Positions 45,830 to 56,921 of a DNA stretch of 64,000 bases are shown piece by piece. The notes below the pieces were generated by a model that did no database searches, was not told the origin of the DNA, and saw only the letters and a program-made list of their open reading frames with translations. The stretch spans positions 31,458,955 through 31,522,954 of the forward strand of contig NC_135551.1 of the NCBI RefSeq assembly GCF_964340395.1, in the 5' to 3' direction. Each line of letters begins with the position of its first letter. The first letter of the stretch is position 1. The stretch comes from Glandiceps talaboti. Its lineage: Eukaryota; Hemichordata; Enteropneusta; Spengelidae. Both the position numbers and the translations under genes were made by a program.

Positions 45830-46390
45830 GACCAGTTTGAGAGTCGTTCTCCGTAACTCTATACCATTTGATCAAGACCACCAGTCTGAGAGTCGTACTC
45901 CCTAACTCTATACCATTTGATCAAGACTACCAGTTTGAGAGTCGTTCTCCCTAACTCTATACCATTTGATCAAGACCACCAGTCTGAGAGTCGTACTCCT
46001 TAACTCTATACCATTTGATCAAGACTACCAGTTTGAGAGTCGTTCTCCTTAACTCTATACCATTTGATCAAGACCACCAGTCTGAGAGTCGTTCTCCCTA
46101 ACTCTATACCATTTGATCAAGACCACCAGTCTGAGAGTCGTACTCCCTAACTCTATACCATTTGATCAAGACCACCAGTCTGAGAGTCGTACTCCCTAAC
46201 TCTATACCATTTGATCAAGACGACCAGTTTGAAAGTCGTTCTCCCTAACTCTATATACCATTTGATCAAGACCACCAGTCTGAGAGTCGTTCTCCCTAAC
46301 TCTATACCATTTGATCAAGACGACCAGTGCAGTCTGAGAGTCGTTCTCCCTAACTCCCTGTATGCCATTTGATCAAGACGACCAGAGCCG
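45826..46390. repeat. 49-bp minisatellite, about 11 copies
   Basis: The word accatttgatcaag recurs at 45863, 45912, 45961, 46010, 46059, 46108, 46157 and 46206 with exact 49-bp spacing, then 51 and 49. Two unit types alternate at first: one with ctaccagtttgagagtcgtt and one with ccaccagtctgagagtcgta. The array starts exactly at the right end of the MITE-like element. No open frame persists. Confidence 0.95.
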
Positions 46391-49300
46391 TTCTATATAA
46401 AGAGGATTATGGGTAATGTTTGCATATGCGGGAAATTCAAACTGCTGTAAGGAGCACTGACTTTGCCCTCATATCTTCATCCCATTTGCACTGAAAAAGT
46501 TTCACATGGCTCTCATATTTCATGTATAATGTTTGTAAATATATAGTGGTGCAACATAAGTAGAAATAACTGACGTTAACTAAGTTTGGTAGCCAATATA
46601 GCAGGTTTACCGTCAAACTGACGCAAAATGTGTTTCAAATTTGTCTAGTAAAAACCGTTGGCCAGTTGTCAATTAGGCTTACAAGTTACACAAAGTATGA
46701 TAAGACATTGTGAATGGTGCAAATCAAACAACGTGCGAAATGCCAAATACCGAATGCAAACAATACAAGCGAACAAACGAGTCTGTGTGCACTCTGTTAG
46801 CCCGATATTTTGCCTAAAATCAAGTTCACATGTGCGAAAATGATACATTGTTACTGAAATAGAATGACATAAAATGAAACTAAAATGTTTCTCAGTTTGA
46901 TCGATGTACGTTCTGGGTTGCTACACTCCTTACTAAAATCACAATTTCATACAACTTTTTGTGTGCGCGACAAGTGTTTTCTGTCAAGTAGTTGTGTCGT
47001 TGACGTACCTATACCTGGTACGTAGGCAGTGATGTAGATAATAGCCGGTTACCTACTCCATGGTCACAACGCCCAGCTATAACTTACAAGTATAACCACA
47101 ACATCAACAGTTTAGTTGTGGGACCGGCTTAGGAAAGTACTAAAACCTGACGATCATTGAAAAAAATTCATAGGTCGGAAAATTAAATATGAGTTGCCCA
47201 GAAGTACTAATAGCACGTAAAATACCCAAAGTGTAAAAAAAAAAAGATAAATAAATTGATAAATTTGGAAAACATTTGACGATTACGCGGTAAAACAAGA
47301 CTGGCCACGCTATCGCTAGCGAAAGCCTTCGAACTAGTTTCATGTATAGGGACGTTAAAGGAAGCGCGAACCGAAGTGTGAGGTCACCCAATGTGACGTC
47401 TCATGATGTATGACGCAACAACACGACGTTTATGTAGAACTAATGTTTTCTAAACTTCAGTGGAAAGACATTTTGTCGATCGGACACTGACTATTTTCAA
47501 ATTCTTAAAACATCTGAGAAAAATGAAGAGAGGAAGCAAAATGTGGTACTGACAGACAAGCTAGTACGGAACATGTACAGGAGGTGAGGCACAACATGTG
47601 GTGCAAACTGGACAATGATCCTGCGTGTCACGTAAGGCGTCAGATGTAATACATGTAGCTAACCAAATATTCTTGGAATGCAGCCTTTCTTGTAACAAGT
47701 ATTGAAAATTGTCAGAAACCAGAGGATTTTATGACTGAATATGTTTCTATCAAGAATTCCCATACTTTCAGTTAAATTTTCTGATGACCCCGAAGCAAGA
47801 CATTTTTGAAACATTTGGTGCGACATTTGATACTGATAAACGAGTGATATAATTCATAAATAAATCTAACGTTGGCAACTCTTTTATTTCTGTAATGATC
47901 CTCAAATTTCAAGGACAACTGTCTATGTTGTACACATAGATCGTACATCACTGCCTAGTCTAGTTCCTATACCTGTCGACTGTTCTCTACGATATCTAGC
48001 TCTGTGCATGTTGTGGAGATGAACGTAACGCGAACTAACAAGACTACAAGTACAATCATGGGGGCATCATAAATATTTCTTTCATTCAAATTTGAAAGTT
48101 GAGAAATCGTATTAAATTCTTTCCAGATTTCTCAAAAATCGTTTCCATATGACATGTTTTGGCACTATCCAGCAATAATCCTCGTCATGTAAATGACATC
48201 ATGATCGACTGACATCGTAGTTAAACATACGCACAGAGACAGAGCGGAGACCAAACAAGAGTCCGTACTCACCCCATCACGACGTATGCATTTTTGCGTT
48301 TGTTTTGAAATAGCTGGGGTGGTACTCGTACACATCGGGATAACTCGGAGAAGCACACGTTTGTGATTTTATTGACTGTTTTCTGAGATGGGACATTGGG
48401 TTTGGAAATACAAGTTTAATCAATCATAAAACAGCCATAACAGATACTTCAAGTTCAAAGAATTAGAACACGGAAGGAAAATAACGGGAACATAAATGAC
48501 ATTTCTACCAAATTCGAGATCGCACGTAGCTAGCTACCTAGACAGTAAGTATGGAAGTGTAAAGCTTAGTCCCCTCTGGTCCGTGCGATACTTGTGAAGT
48601 TAATTTTGTAGTTTTCCCGATTATGTTGTCAAAACACGACCTACATGTAATCTGTAATCTGTAAACAAATTCTCATCTATCTAACGATTTTGGTGTGGTA
48701 ACGATGATCGACCAAATGCCGATGCTAGTGTGTACGTGTGCAACGTGTACGTGTAATCTAGTACCTTGTACAAATGATACAAGTAAGTAAGTTAGTTCGT
48801 ACCCAAGAATATCGGTTTACGATTTCAATTATACAAATTGTCAATGTGTAATAGTGTTTGGATCGTGTTAGAACAGGTCCCTCAAAACATAATTTTTCGG
48901 GTTATAATTTTTATGTATGAGTTTATAGAAATACGTGTTTCACCCAGACTGGGTGTCTGGCCGTACGTACGCACCGGAAAACACGTAGCAGAAACACTGT
49001 CACTTGAAACAAGGGACTCTTCGGATAAGGCAAGAACTACATGTAACCAACATGTGTGAACAGCCACTAATATGTTGATAAACTACTGGGTCGGATTTAC
49101 CAAATGCTCCTCCCAGGTAAGCAAACGTATTCCGTTGCACATGCGCAAACCTACTTCCGTAGCGTGAGCACATAGCCTGGTTGCACCTTGGACTTTAACT
49201 CAATACCAGTTTATCATAAACAACCATCCATCCATGCCATTCATGGTATTGTTTTATTCATCTGGCAATGACAATATACATGTTGTAAGAATAATCACGC

Positions 49301-49440
49301 CTCCTTTCCCCACCCTTGAAACGTACGTCATTTTTACTCAAGAATGTCCCGATATCATGAACCCACCCAAAAACGAATGATTCATTAACAAGTGGTATGG
49401 GTATTCTCCGGTATGCAGGATGTAATATATTATCTATTGC
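46391..49440. other. gene-free interval
   Basis: No gene recognised. Around 49120-49175, some 380 bp before the small gene at 49547, there is a promoter-like patch with cacatgcgca (NRF1-like) and acttccg (ETS-like). Confidence 0.4.
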
Positions 49441-49449
49441 ACAGACTTC

Positions 49450-49455
49450 TATAAA
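49450..49455 (+). promoter_or_regulatory. candidate TATA box for the 49.5-kb gene
   Basis: TATAAA 92 bp upstream of the ATG. Plausible spacing for a leader of about 65 nt. Confidence 0.35.
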
Positions 49456-49546
49456 TGATATACATAAAAGCGGCGTCTTGCCACATAACTAACCGACAAC
49501 CAACACTTTAGTCGGAGAAGACATTAAAGGGACATCGAAAATCAAG

Positions 49547-50113
49547 ATGGCGGAAAACTCGACGTGTACATGTACGTGTACGTTATTTGGTAACGGACTT
49601 AACCTGCCAAGCATCGATATTGTCATGACAACGATGTTTATTCTTATCCAAATCGCAGTCTTGGTCACTTTGGTTTTGGTGATGCTGAGGCAGATATGTG
49701 TATTTCGAAGAAGAAAGCATCCACAAAAGACAACACAAAGTAGGCAGTTACCGAAGGGATTCCCCATGGAAAATGAAAATCTGCAACGTGTTGGGTCCCA
49801 CTTGAGCAGTCAAGCGTATGCCTACATTAACGATCCATTTTGTTTTGTGGTGGCCGATGACTCCAGATCGCCTACAACTACATCTCGGTCGGACAGTTTT
49901 ACTTCGGGACCAAATTATTCCTAAGCAACGTCCGAAGAATGGTTACAAAATCGACTACATGAGCCATCTGCGGATCAAACTCGTTCTCGCTTGGTAAAAG
50001 AACTTCCAGTACATCATCCCCCTGAACATAACGAGGGATATGTAAATTCAAAGGTTGCAGCATTAACACCAGTATTGCTTCGCCAAATTAACGGAACCAA
50101 ACCTGCTCGGTAA
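49547..50113 (+). CDS. small single-pass membrane protein gene with an in-frame stop
   Basis: The ATG at 49547 sits in a strong Kozak context (aagATGg). The first 125 codons give a short Cys-rich N-terminus (NSTCTCTCTLFGNG), a TM helix (about 24-48, MTTMFILIQIAVLVTLVLVML), a basic stop-transfer segment with FRRRK and a Ser/Tyr-rich tail (QAYAYINDPF). A TAA stops the frame at 49922-49924. The same frame is then open for 62 more codons (ATSEEWLQNRL ... NEGYVNSKV ... NGTKPAR) to a TAA at 50111-50113. The continuation looks protein-like, with a YVN motif, and nothing else interrupts it. Possible explanations are stop readthrough, a null allele, a young pseudogene or an assembly error. No signal peptide; topology probably N-out type III. 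Family not recognised. Confidence 0.5.
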
Positions 50114-51254
50114 TCGTCAGCGATCTAACTTACAAACTTATTTTTTATTTAACAGTGCTGTTCTTATTATTAATAAGACAATAATAACTTAACAACAATG
50201 GACACTCTTTCTTTGAAATCATTTTATATTAATTACAATAACTTCTAACGTTGTCATATTTAGTAATCTTTCTGTCTCAAATTTTGTATCACGTATGTGT
50301 GTAAGCTTGTATTTGAAACATTTGGAACCGTTGTAAACAGAGTCCTATCACATATGTATTTCCTTGAACAATGGAGCGTGGGCCTATCTATTAGCGAGAT
50401 ACACGTTATATATAGTTTATGTAGCTGACTCATCGCTATCAAAAGGAAACTAATACCATCATACATCTACTCTAAGTGCCAGTGGTCTTAATCCGTTTGA
50501 ACTTTGTGGGTAAACAGCAGCTACTATAGGCGTTTTGAAAACATCACATGATTTATTGATCTACATTTGACGTAGGTCCTTGCACATTGTCTTCTCTTTC
50601 TTGGTAAGACATGCTTGCTTAGCTTTACCGAGAATGACAGCGTGTTTTTGTTGAACAAGTGTTTATGGGAGTTTATCATGACCTGCAAGGGTTCACCGAA
50701 CGGGACCACCAGTTAACTTTAGAAGCTAAGGGAGCGATCAGTTTTTACGGCCGGGGATGGTCCGGTGACCTTTTGTTCGCGTTGTACTTAAAAATAGTGA
50801 ACCCCCCCCCCCCTGCAATTCATCCACAAAACAATCCAACCCCCCTCTGACAATTGAAAAAAAACACTGAACCCCCCCCCCATCTGTTGACAAGAAACAT
50901 TATTTTTGTTGTTGCAAAAGACACTCTATTCTCAGAGCATAATACCGCACACTGCATCTAGTTAATTTTACATGTTACATTTTCAGTAATCTTATGTGTA
51001 TCTGATAAATTGCTAACCAAAATCCATTGCTTCACATGCATAAAGCTCTTTCGATAGGAACCCTATGAGAAGTAGGATTGTCTGTTCAGGGACATACAAA
51101 ATATTCATGGTTAAGTAACCAAAAGTTCTAGGATATCTCTTAGATTGAGTGAACTATTACCATTATAGATTAATTCAGCTAATTATCAAGTACAATATTA
51201 TAAATGGAGTTAATATACTCGTAAACCCATGTCAAAAACTGTCATACATAACTT
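50114..51254. other. intergenic
   Basis: No gene. A dispersed repeat with poly-C runs lies at 50725-50890. Confidence 0.4.
50725..50890. repeat. dispersed repeat with poly-C runs
   Basis: gggagcgatcagtttttacggccggggatgg followed by two short runs of aaccccccccc separated by AT-rich text. The style matches a dispersed repeat I associate with marine invertebrate genomes (memory, not checked). Confidence 0.45.
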
Positions 51255-52503
51255 GTGATGTACTCGCATCATATAGTTGTTTCCTTTAGACTTAATACAT
51301 GTAAACATGAATGGCGACCTATCTAACCACAACCCAATTCATTGTGGCGTTCCACAGGGATCTATACTAGGGCCCTTGCTTTTTTGGTTATATGTAAATG
51401 ACATGCAATCAGCAGTGACATGTAAACTACACTTATATGCAGATGATTCCGCTCTTTTGATGTCTGGCACAGATGTTGAACAAATCCAAGCGAAGCTTAG
51501 CACGGAGTTAGAACATCTAAATGAGTGGTTAATTAAGAATAAATTATCTTTTCATCATCTCGGAATCCATCTTGTTTGGCTCTAATCGAAAACTAAAACA
51601 ATGTTCGGAGATGCAAGTTTCGTGTGGCGGTGTCGATATCGCTGCCAGACAATGTGTTCAATACCTTGGAGCTGACTTGGACTAATCATTGTCAGATGCA
51701 ACTATGACTGCTAACGTTGTTAAAAAATCACACTCTCGTCTGAAGTTTTTATATCGCAATAAGAAATTCTTAGATACTAATATCAGAAAACTACTCGCTA
51801 TTATTTCAATGCCATTTTGATTATGTCAGCTCATATTGGTATAGTGCCTTGACTATGAAAAGCAAACACAAACTTCAAACTTCTCAAAATAAGGTTATAC
51901 GATTTGTCCTGGATATGCTACTGCGGGCTCATATTAAACCAACTCATTTCTAAGAATTGGGATGGCTGATCGTCGGCCACAGGGTTTCATATATTAAGCT
52001 CACCCATGTACATAGAGTTAGAACAGGATTGGCACCGAAGTATCTATCCGATCCATTTGTTTTTAATAGTCATGTATATAGAACTAGATCTGGTCCCTAT
52101 TCTATTTTTATTCCAGACGGGGCTCGGTTTTAACAGAATAGTTTTGTTTATAGAGTGAGTGTGCAATGGAACAAAGTACCAAGTAATGTATAGAGCGTAA
52201 CTTCTAGTACTCTTTTAAAGAAAAGGTTGAAAGGATACTTTTATGATTTAATGGATCGATGTGAAAATGATGACTTTCTTTTTTATTGATTGCTGTTTTG
52301 TCTCATGTGAGTTTAATCTGTATCTTTGGTAAAGTTGAGTTTGTCTGTTCTATGTGGGACCACAGTGGAAATAAGTTTTTAACTTTTCTGTGTTATCCCA
52401 GCACAATAACGTTTATTTTGTCTTTTGTAATTGTTTTCTGTACAACTGTGTACTGAATATTTATTTTCTTAAGCTGAAATAAATCAAACCAAATCAAATC
52501 AAG
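51255..52503 (+). mobile_element. 5'-truncated non-LTR retrotransposon, decayed reverse transcriptase
   Basis: The frame 51277-51585 (opened only by TTG, so no true start) contains CGVPQGSILGPLLF and LYADDSALL, the conserved and catalytic (YADD) blocks of a reverse transcriptase. After a frame change comes ILFGSNRKLKQC and QYLGADL. A further frame gives FDYVSSYWYSAL, LQTSQNKVIRFVL, GLAPKYLSDPF, VQWNKVPSNV and LKKRLKGYFY with three in-frame stops, the typical C-terminus of CR1/jockey-type elements. The 3' tail is aaataaatcaaaccaaatc, ending near 52503. The 5' part (endonuclease and fingers) is missing. A dead copy, fairly young judging by how readable it is. Confidence 0.85.
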
Positions 52504-52504
52504 A

Positions 52505-52544
52505 CAGCTGCGGGTTTCCATAATCGTTCACCTTCAGCTAGTAC

Positions 52545-52608
<64 letters not shown>

Positions 52609-53973
52609 ATCGCCTCTCAACAGGAGACAATGCCTTTTTGACTTGCACAACAGTAATATGTTATAATTTACAACCGATCAATACATGACTGTAAAGTTCT
52701 ACATCCAGTTTCCAAGTACGGTATACTGATACGATCAAATTCAGTAATACGACACAATACACCTAGTCTAGTTCCTATACAGTATCGTTACCCATTTTAA
52801 ACGTCCACTCACAGTAGAGTCAAAGTCATCACTCTAGAAGTCCTGAGATGAATGAGATGCAATTTAAAATTCATCCACAGCCACCCACACAGTCACTAAC
52901 GTCATGTCCTTGTTAATCGATCACAAAATTCTAACCAATAACACAGTCCCTCATAAAGTTGACGTTTATTGGGGCAGTTATGCAATGTCCAAATATGGTA
53001 TATTAGTCAGCTCAGGATGCTACAGGGATGCCCTGGGATGCTACTTATACACTGTTTACATCACCAAAGCAGCTGGGGTTCACTGATTGGATGAACAATT
53101 TTTTGTGCTGATTGAGGGACTTTAACCAGACTGTGCCACAATAGTTGACATCCAGACTACAACACGCCTACCACTCGAAGATACCGTGTCACCGAATCAC
53201 AAGTGCTACTTAGAAACCGGGAAATCGAAGACATGTAAACGTGTCAGTCGATACGTTGACATTTTCAACAACAAGAATTCAACGAAATGTACTCAACCTT
53301 GTTTACTCATGCATACACTGCATCAATTCGTGAGAAATACGTAGGCGGCATAATTTGTCTGTGTACTTGTGCCTGTTTGATCATCCAGTCCCGCATTGAC
53401 AAGCTCTTGTCTAGTATTTGGGTTTTCTGTAACTGTAGATATCTAGAGAGAAGTTCACACCATGGAAGGAAATTGTATGGGAGAAAGCATATCAAGTACA
53501 ATGCAGTGTGTCAAAACACAAACTATATGTTTTATTCTGGACAGTCTGTAAACGCTCTAATTGTCCTTTCAGGTTTTCTGTTTATAAGATTTAATATGTC
53601 AAAATATTTTAGTCAAGGTAAAAAAATTCCGTGATTTTACTGTCTTTTAATCTATAGACCCAAACATTAAAACTCTTGGAAATAATTCATACGATAAAAG
53701 ATGGTGAGTGAAAATTGTTACAAAATGAGTGAAGACTTTGAGTGATTTAATGACATTCACTGTACAATGCTTTCAGGACCACAACACACACAAAAAACTT
53801 GTCAGTTTGACCGACAAAGCAAACAAACTAGTTTCATTCACCACTGAAGGCTGTTATAAGTCAGTCGTACTACTCTGTCCTGAAGAAGAAGACCTCCTGG
53901 AAATAAAGTTTTACGTAGACAAAAGGACTTGTCATTTCTTCTATCAAAGTCAACTCGACATTTTCTCAAGTCC
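52505..53973. other. gene-free interval
   Basis: Apart from the CA microsatellite nothing is recognised. Open frames of 60-115 codons (for example 53287-53634) show no domain or membrane-anchor logic. Confidence 0.4.
52541..52604. repeat. (CA)n microsatellite
   Basis: About 31 CA units, just downstream of the retroelement tail. Confidence 0.96.
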
Positions 53974-54130
53974 ATGTCTCTGAGTTGGCTCACCATTGTA
54001 GTTGGACTGAGCGTGCTGCATGTGGTATTGCGGCTGTTAATAAAATTTCTTATTTACTGGAAAGTCTGTAGAAAATTTCCGGGTGGTGTGAAGTGGTACA
54101 TTTGCTGTAATCCCTATGGTATTATTTCTT
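53974..54130 (+). CDS. possible first exon of a cytochrome-P450-like gene (partial)
   Basis: ATG at 53974. The frame reads MSLSWLTIVVGL, a hydrophobic N-terminal anchor of about 27 residues, then KFLIYWKVCRKFPGG. An N-terminal helix followed by a basic patch and RKFPG is the pattern of the anchor and Pro-rich hinge of microsomal P450s of the CYP4 type. The match is short and lacks the second Pro (PGP). Possible splice donors (GGT|GTGAAG) follow at about 54088. The exon is followed at once by the 27-bp satellite, and I find no later P450 exon (no heme-binding FxxGxRxCxG) in the remaining 10 kb. It may be a relic or a gene whose other exons lie beyond the window. Confidence 0.25.
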
Positions 54131-56520
54131 CAATATGATACTAGTCTATATGAGGTTCAATATGAGACTAGTCTATATGAGGTTCTATATGAGGCTAGTC
54201 TATATGAGGTTCTATATGCGGCTAGTCTATATGAGGTTCAATATGAGACTAGTCTATATGAGGTTCAATATGAGACTAGTCTATGTGAGGTTCAATATGA
54301 GACTAGTCTATATGAGGTTCAATATGAGGCTAGTCTATATGAGGTTCAATATGAGACTAGTCTATATGAGGTTCAATGTGAGACTAGTCTACATGAGGTT
54401 CAATATGAGGCTAGTCTATATGAGGTTCAATATGAGACTAGTCTATATGAGGTTCAATATGAGACTAGTCTATATGAGGTTCAATATGAGACTAGACTAT
54501 ATGAGGTTCTATATGAGGCTAGTCTATATGAGGTTCAATATGAGACTAGTCTATATGAGGTTCAATATGAGGCTAGTCTGTATGAGGTTCAATATGAGAC
54601 TAGTCTATATGAGGTTCTATATGAGACTAGTCTATATCAGGTTCAATATGAGGCTAGTCTATATGAGGTTCAATATGAGACTAGTCTATTTGAGGTTCAA
54701 TATGAGACTAGTCTATTTGAGGTTCAATATGAGACTAGTCTATATGAGGTTCAATATGAGACTAGTCTATGTGAGGTTCAATATGAGACTAGTCTATACG
54801 AGGTTCTATATGAGACTAGTCTATACGAGGTTCTATATGAGACTAGTCTATTTGAGGTTCAATATGAGACTAGTCTATTTGAGGTTCAATATGAGACTAG
54901 TCTATATGAGGTTCAATATGAGACTAGTCTATATGAGGTTCAATATGAGACTAGTCTATGTGAGGTTCTATATGAGACTAGTCTATTTGAGGCTCAATAT
55001 GAGACTAGTCTATTTGAGGTTCAATATGAGACTAGTCTGTGTGAGGTTCAATATGAGAATAGTCTATTTGAGGTTCTGTATGAGACTAGTCTATTTGAGG
55101 TTCAATATCAGAATAGTCTATTTGAGGTTCAATATGAGACTAGTCTATTTGAGGTTCAATATGAGACTAGTCTATTTGAGGTTCAATATGAAACTAGTCT
55201 ATATGAGGTTCAATATGAGGCTAGTTTTTATGAGGTTCAATATGAGACTAGTCTATATGAGGTTCAATATGAGACTAGTCTATATCAGGTATAATATGAG
55301 ACTAGCCTGTATGAGGTTCAATATGAGACTAGTCTATATCAAGTTCAATATGAGGCTAGTCTATGTGAGGTTCAATATGAGACTAGTCTATTTGAGGTTC
55401 AATATGAGACTAGTCTATTTGAGGTTCAATATGAGGCTAGTCTATTTGAGGTTCAATATGAGACTAGTCTATTTGAGGTTCAATATGAGGCTAGTCTATA
55501 TGAGGTTCAATATGAGACTAGGCTATATAACGTTCAATATGAGACTAGTCTATATCAGGTTCAATATGAGACTAGTCTATGTGAGGTTCAATATGAGACT
55601 AGTCTATATCAGGTTCAATATGAGGCTAGTCTATATGAGGTTCAATATGAGACTAGTCTATATCAGGTTCAATATGAGACTAGTCTATATGAGGTTCAAT
55701 ATGAGACTAGTCTATATGAGGTTCAATATGAGGCTAGTCTATATGAGGTTCAATATGAGACTAGTCTATATGAGGTTCAATATGAGACTAGTCTATATGA
55801 GGTTCAATATGAGACTAGTCTATATGAGGTTCAATATGAGACTAGTCTACATGAGGTTCAATATGAGACTAGTCTACATGAGATTCAATATGAGGCTAGT
55901 CTATATGAGGTTCAATATGAGACTAGTCTATATGAGGTTCAATATAAGACTAGTCTATATGAGGTTCAATATGAGACTAGTCTACATGAGGTTCAATATG
56001 AGGCTAGTCTATATGAGGTTCAATATGAGACTAGCCTATATGAGGTTCAATATGAGGCTAGTCTATATGAGGTTCAATATGAGACTAGTCTATATGAGGT
56101 TCAATATGAGACTAGTCTATATGAGGTTCAATATGAGGCTAGTCTATATGAGGTTCAATATGAGACTAGTCTATATGAGGTTTAATATGAGACTAGTCTA
56201 TGTGAGGTTCAATATGAGGCTAGTCTATATGAGGTTTGATATGAGACTAGTCTATGTGAGGTTCAATATGAGACTAGTCTATATGAGGTTCAATATGAGA
56301 CTAGTCTATATGAGGTTCAATATGAGGCTAGTCTATGTGAGGTTCAATATGAGACTAGTCTATATGAGGTTCAATAAGAGACTAGTCTATTTGAGGTTAA
56401 ATATGAGACCAGTCTATGTGATGTTCAATAGAGTTGTCTATCTGAGGTTCAGTTTGAGACTAGTCTACAATATGAGGTTCAATATGAGGCTAGTCTATAT
56501 GAGGTTCAATATGAGACTAG
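54131..56520. repeat. 27-bp satellite array, about 88 copies
   Basis: The unit is gaggttcaatatgagactagtctatat, with an ACTAGT in nearly every copy. Because 27 is divisible by three, two plus-strand frames stay open (YETSLYEVQ and MRLVYMRFN repeats, the latter about 798 codons from an ATG at 54135). Variation falls on all codon positions (act/gct, caa/cta, tat/ttt/tgt), so there is no sign of selection on a protein. The last units (56390-56520) carry small deletions and an insertion. Confidence 0.97.
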
Positions 56521-56921
56521 GCAGGGGATAGCTTTCCTGGAATGAATATTAGAAATCCATTATCAGTTGATCTCATAGTTAGACCAATCCAGGCAGGGGA
56601 TAGCTTTCCTGGAATGAATATTAGAAATACATTATCAGTCGATCTCATGGTTAGACCAATCCAGGCAGGGGATAGTTTTCCTAGAATGAATATTAGAAAT
56701 ACATTATCAGTTGATCTCATGGTTAGACCAATCCAGGCAGGGGATAGTTTTCCTGGAATGGATATTAGAAATACATTATCAGTTGATCTCATAGTTAGAC
56801 CAATCCAGGCAGGGGATAGCTTTCCTGGAATGAATATTAGAAATACATTATCAGTTGATCTCATAGTTAGACCAATCCAGGCAGGGGATAGTTTTCCTGG
56901 AATGGATATTAGAAATGCATA
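56519..56921. repeat. 72-bp minisatellite, five and a half copies
   Basis: gcaggggata starts at 56521, 56593, 56665, 56737, 56809 and 56881, an exact 72-bp period. It joins the 27-bp array directly (gagactag|gcagggg). Since 72 is divisible by three, open frames run through on both strands without evidence of coding. Confidence 0.96.

Noticed and set aside
45826-46390. CRISPR-like regular spacing
   Set aside because: Units are contiguous 49-bp tandem copies with no unique spacers, in an animal genome; likewise the 27-bp and 72-bp arrays.
47140-47391. 83-codon hydrophobic minus-strand frame
   Set aside because: No recognisable family and poor gene context; hydrophobicity follows from T-rich text.
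54135-56531. A 798-codon ORF from an ATG, largest after the receptors
   Set aside because: It lies entirely in the 27-bp satellite; an alternative frame is also open and variants do not favour third codon positions.
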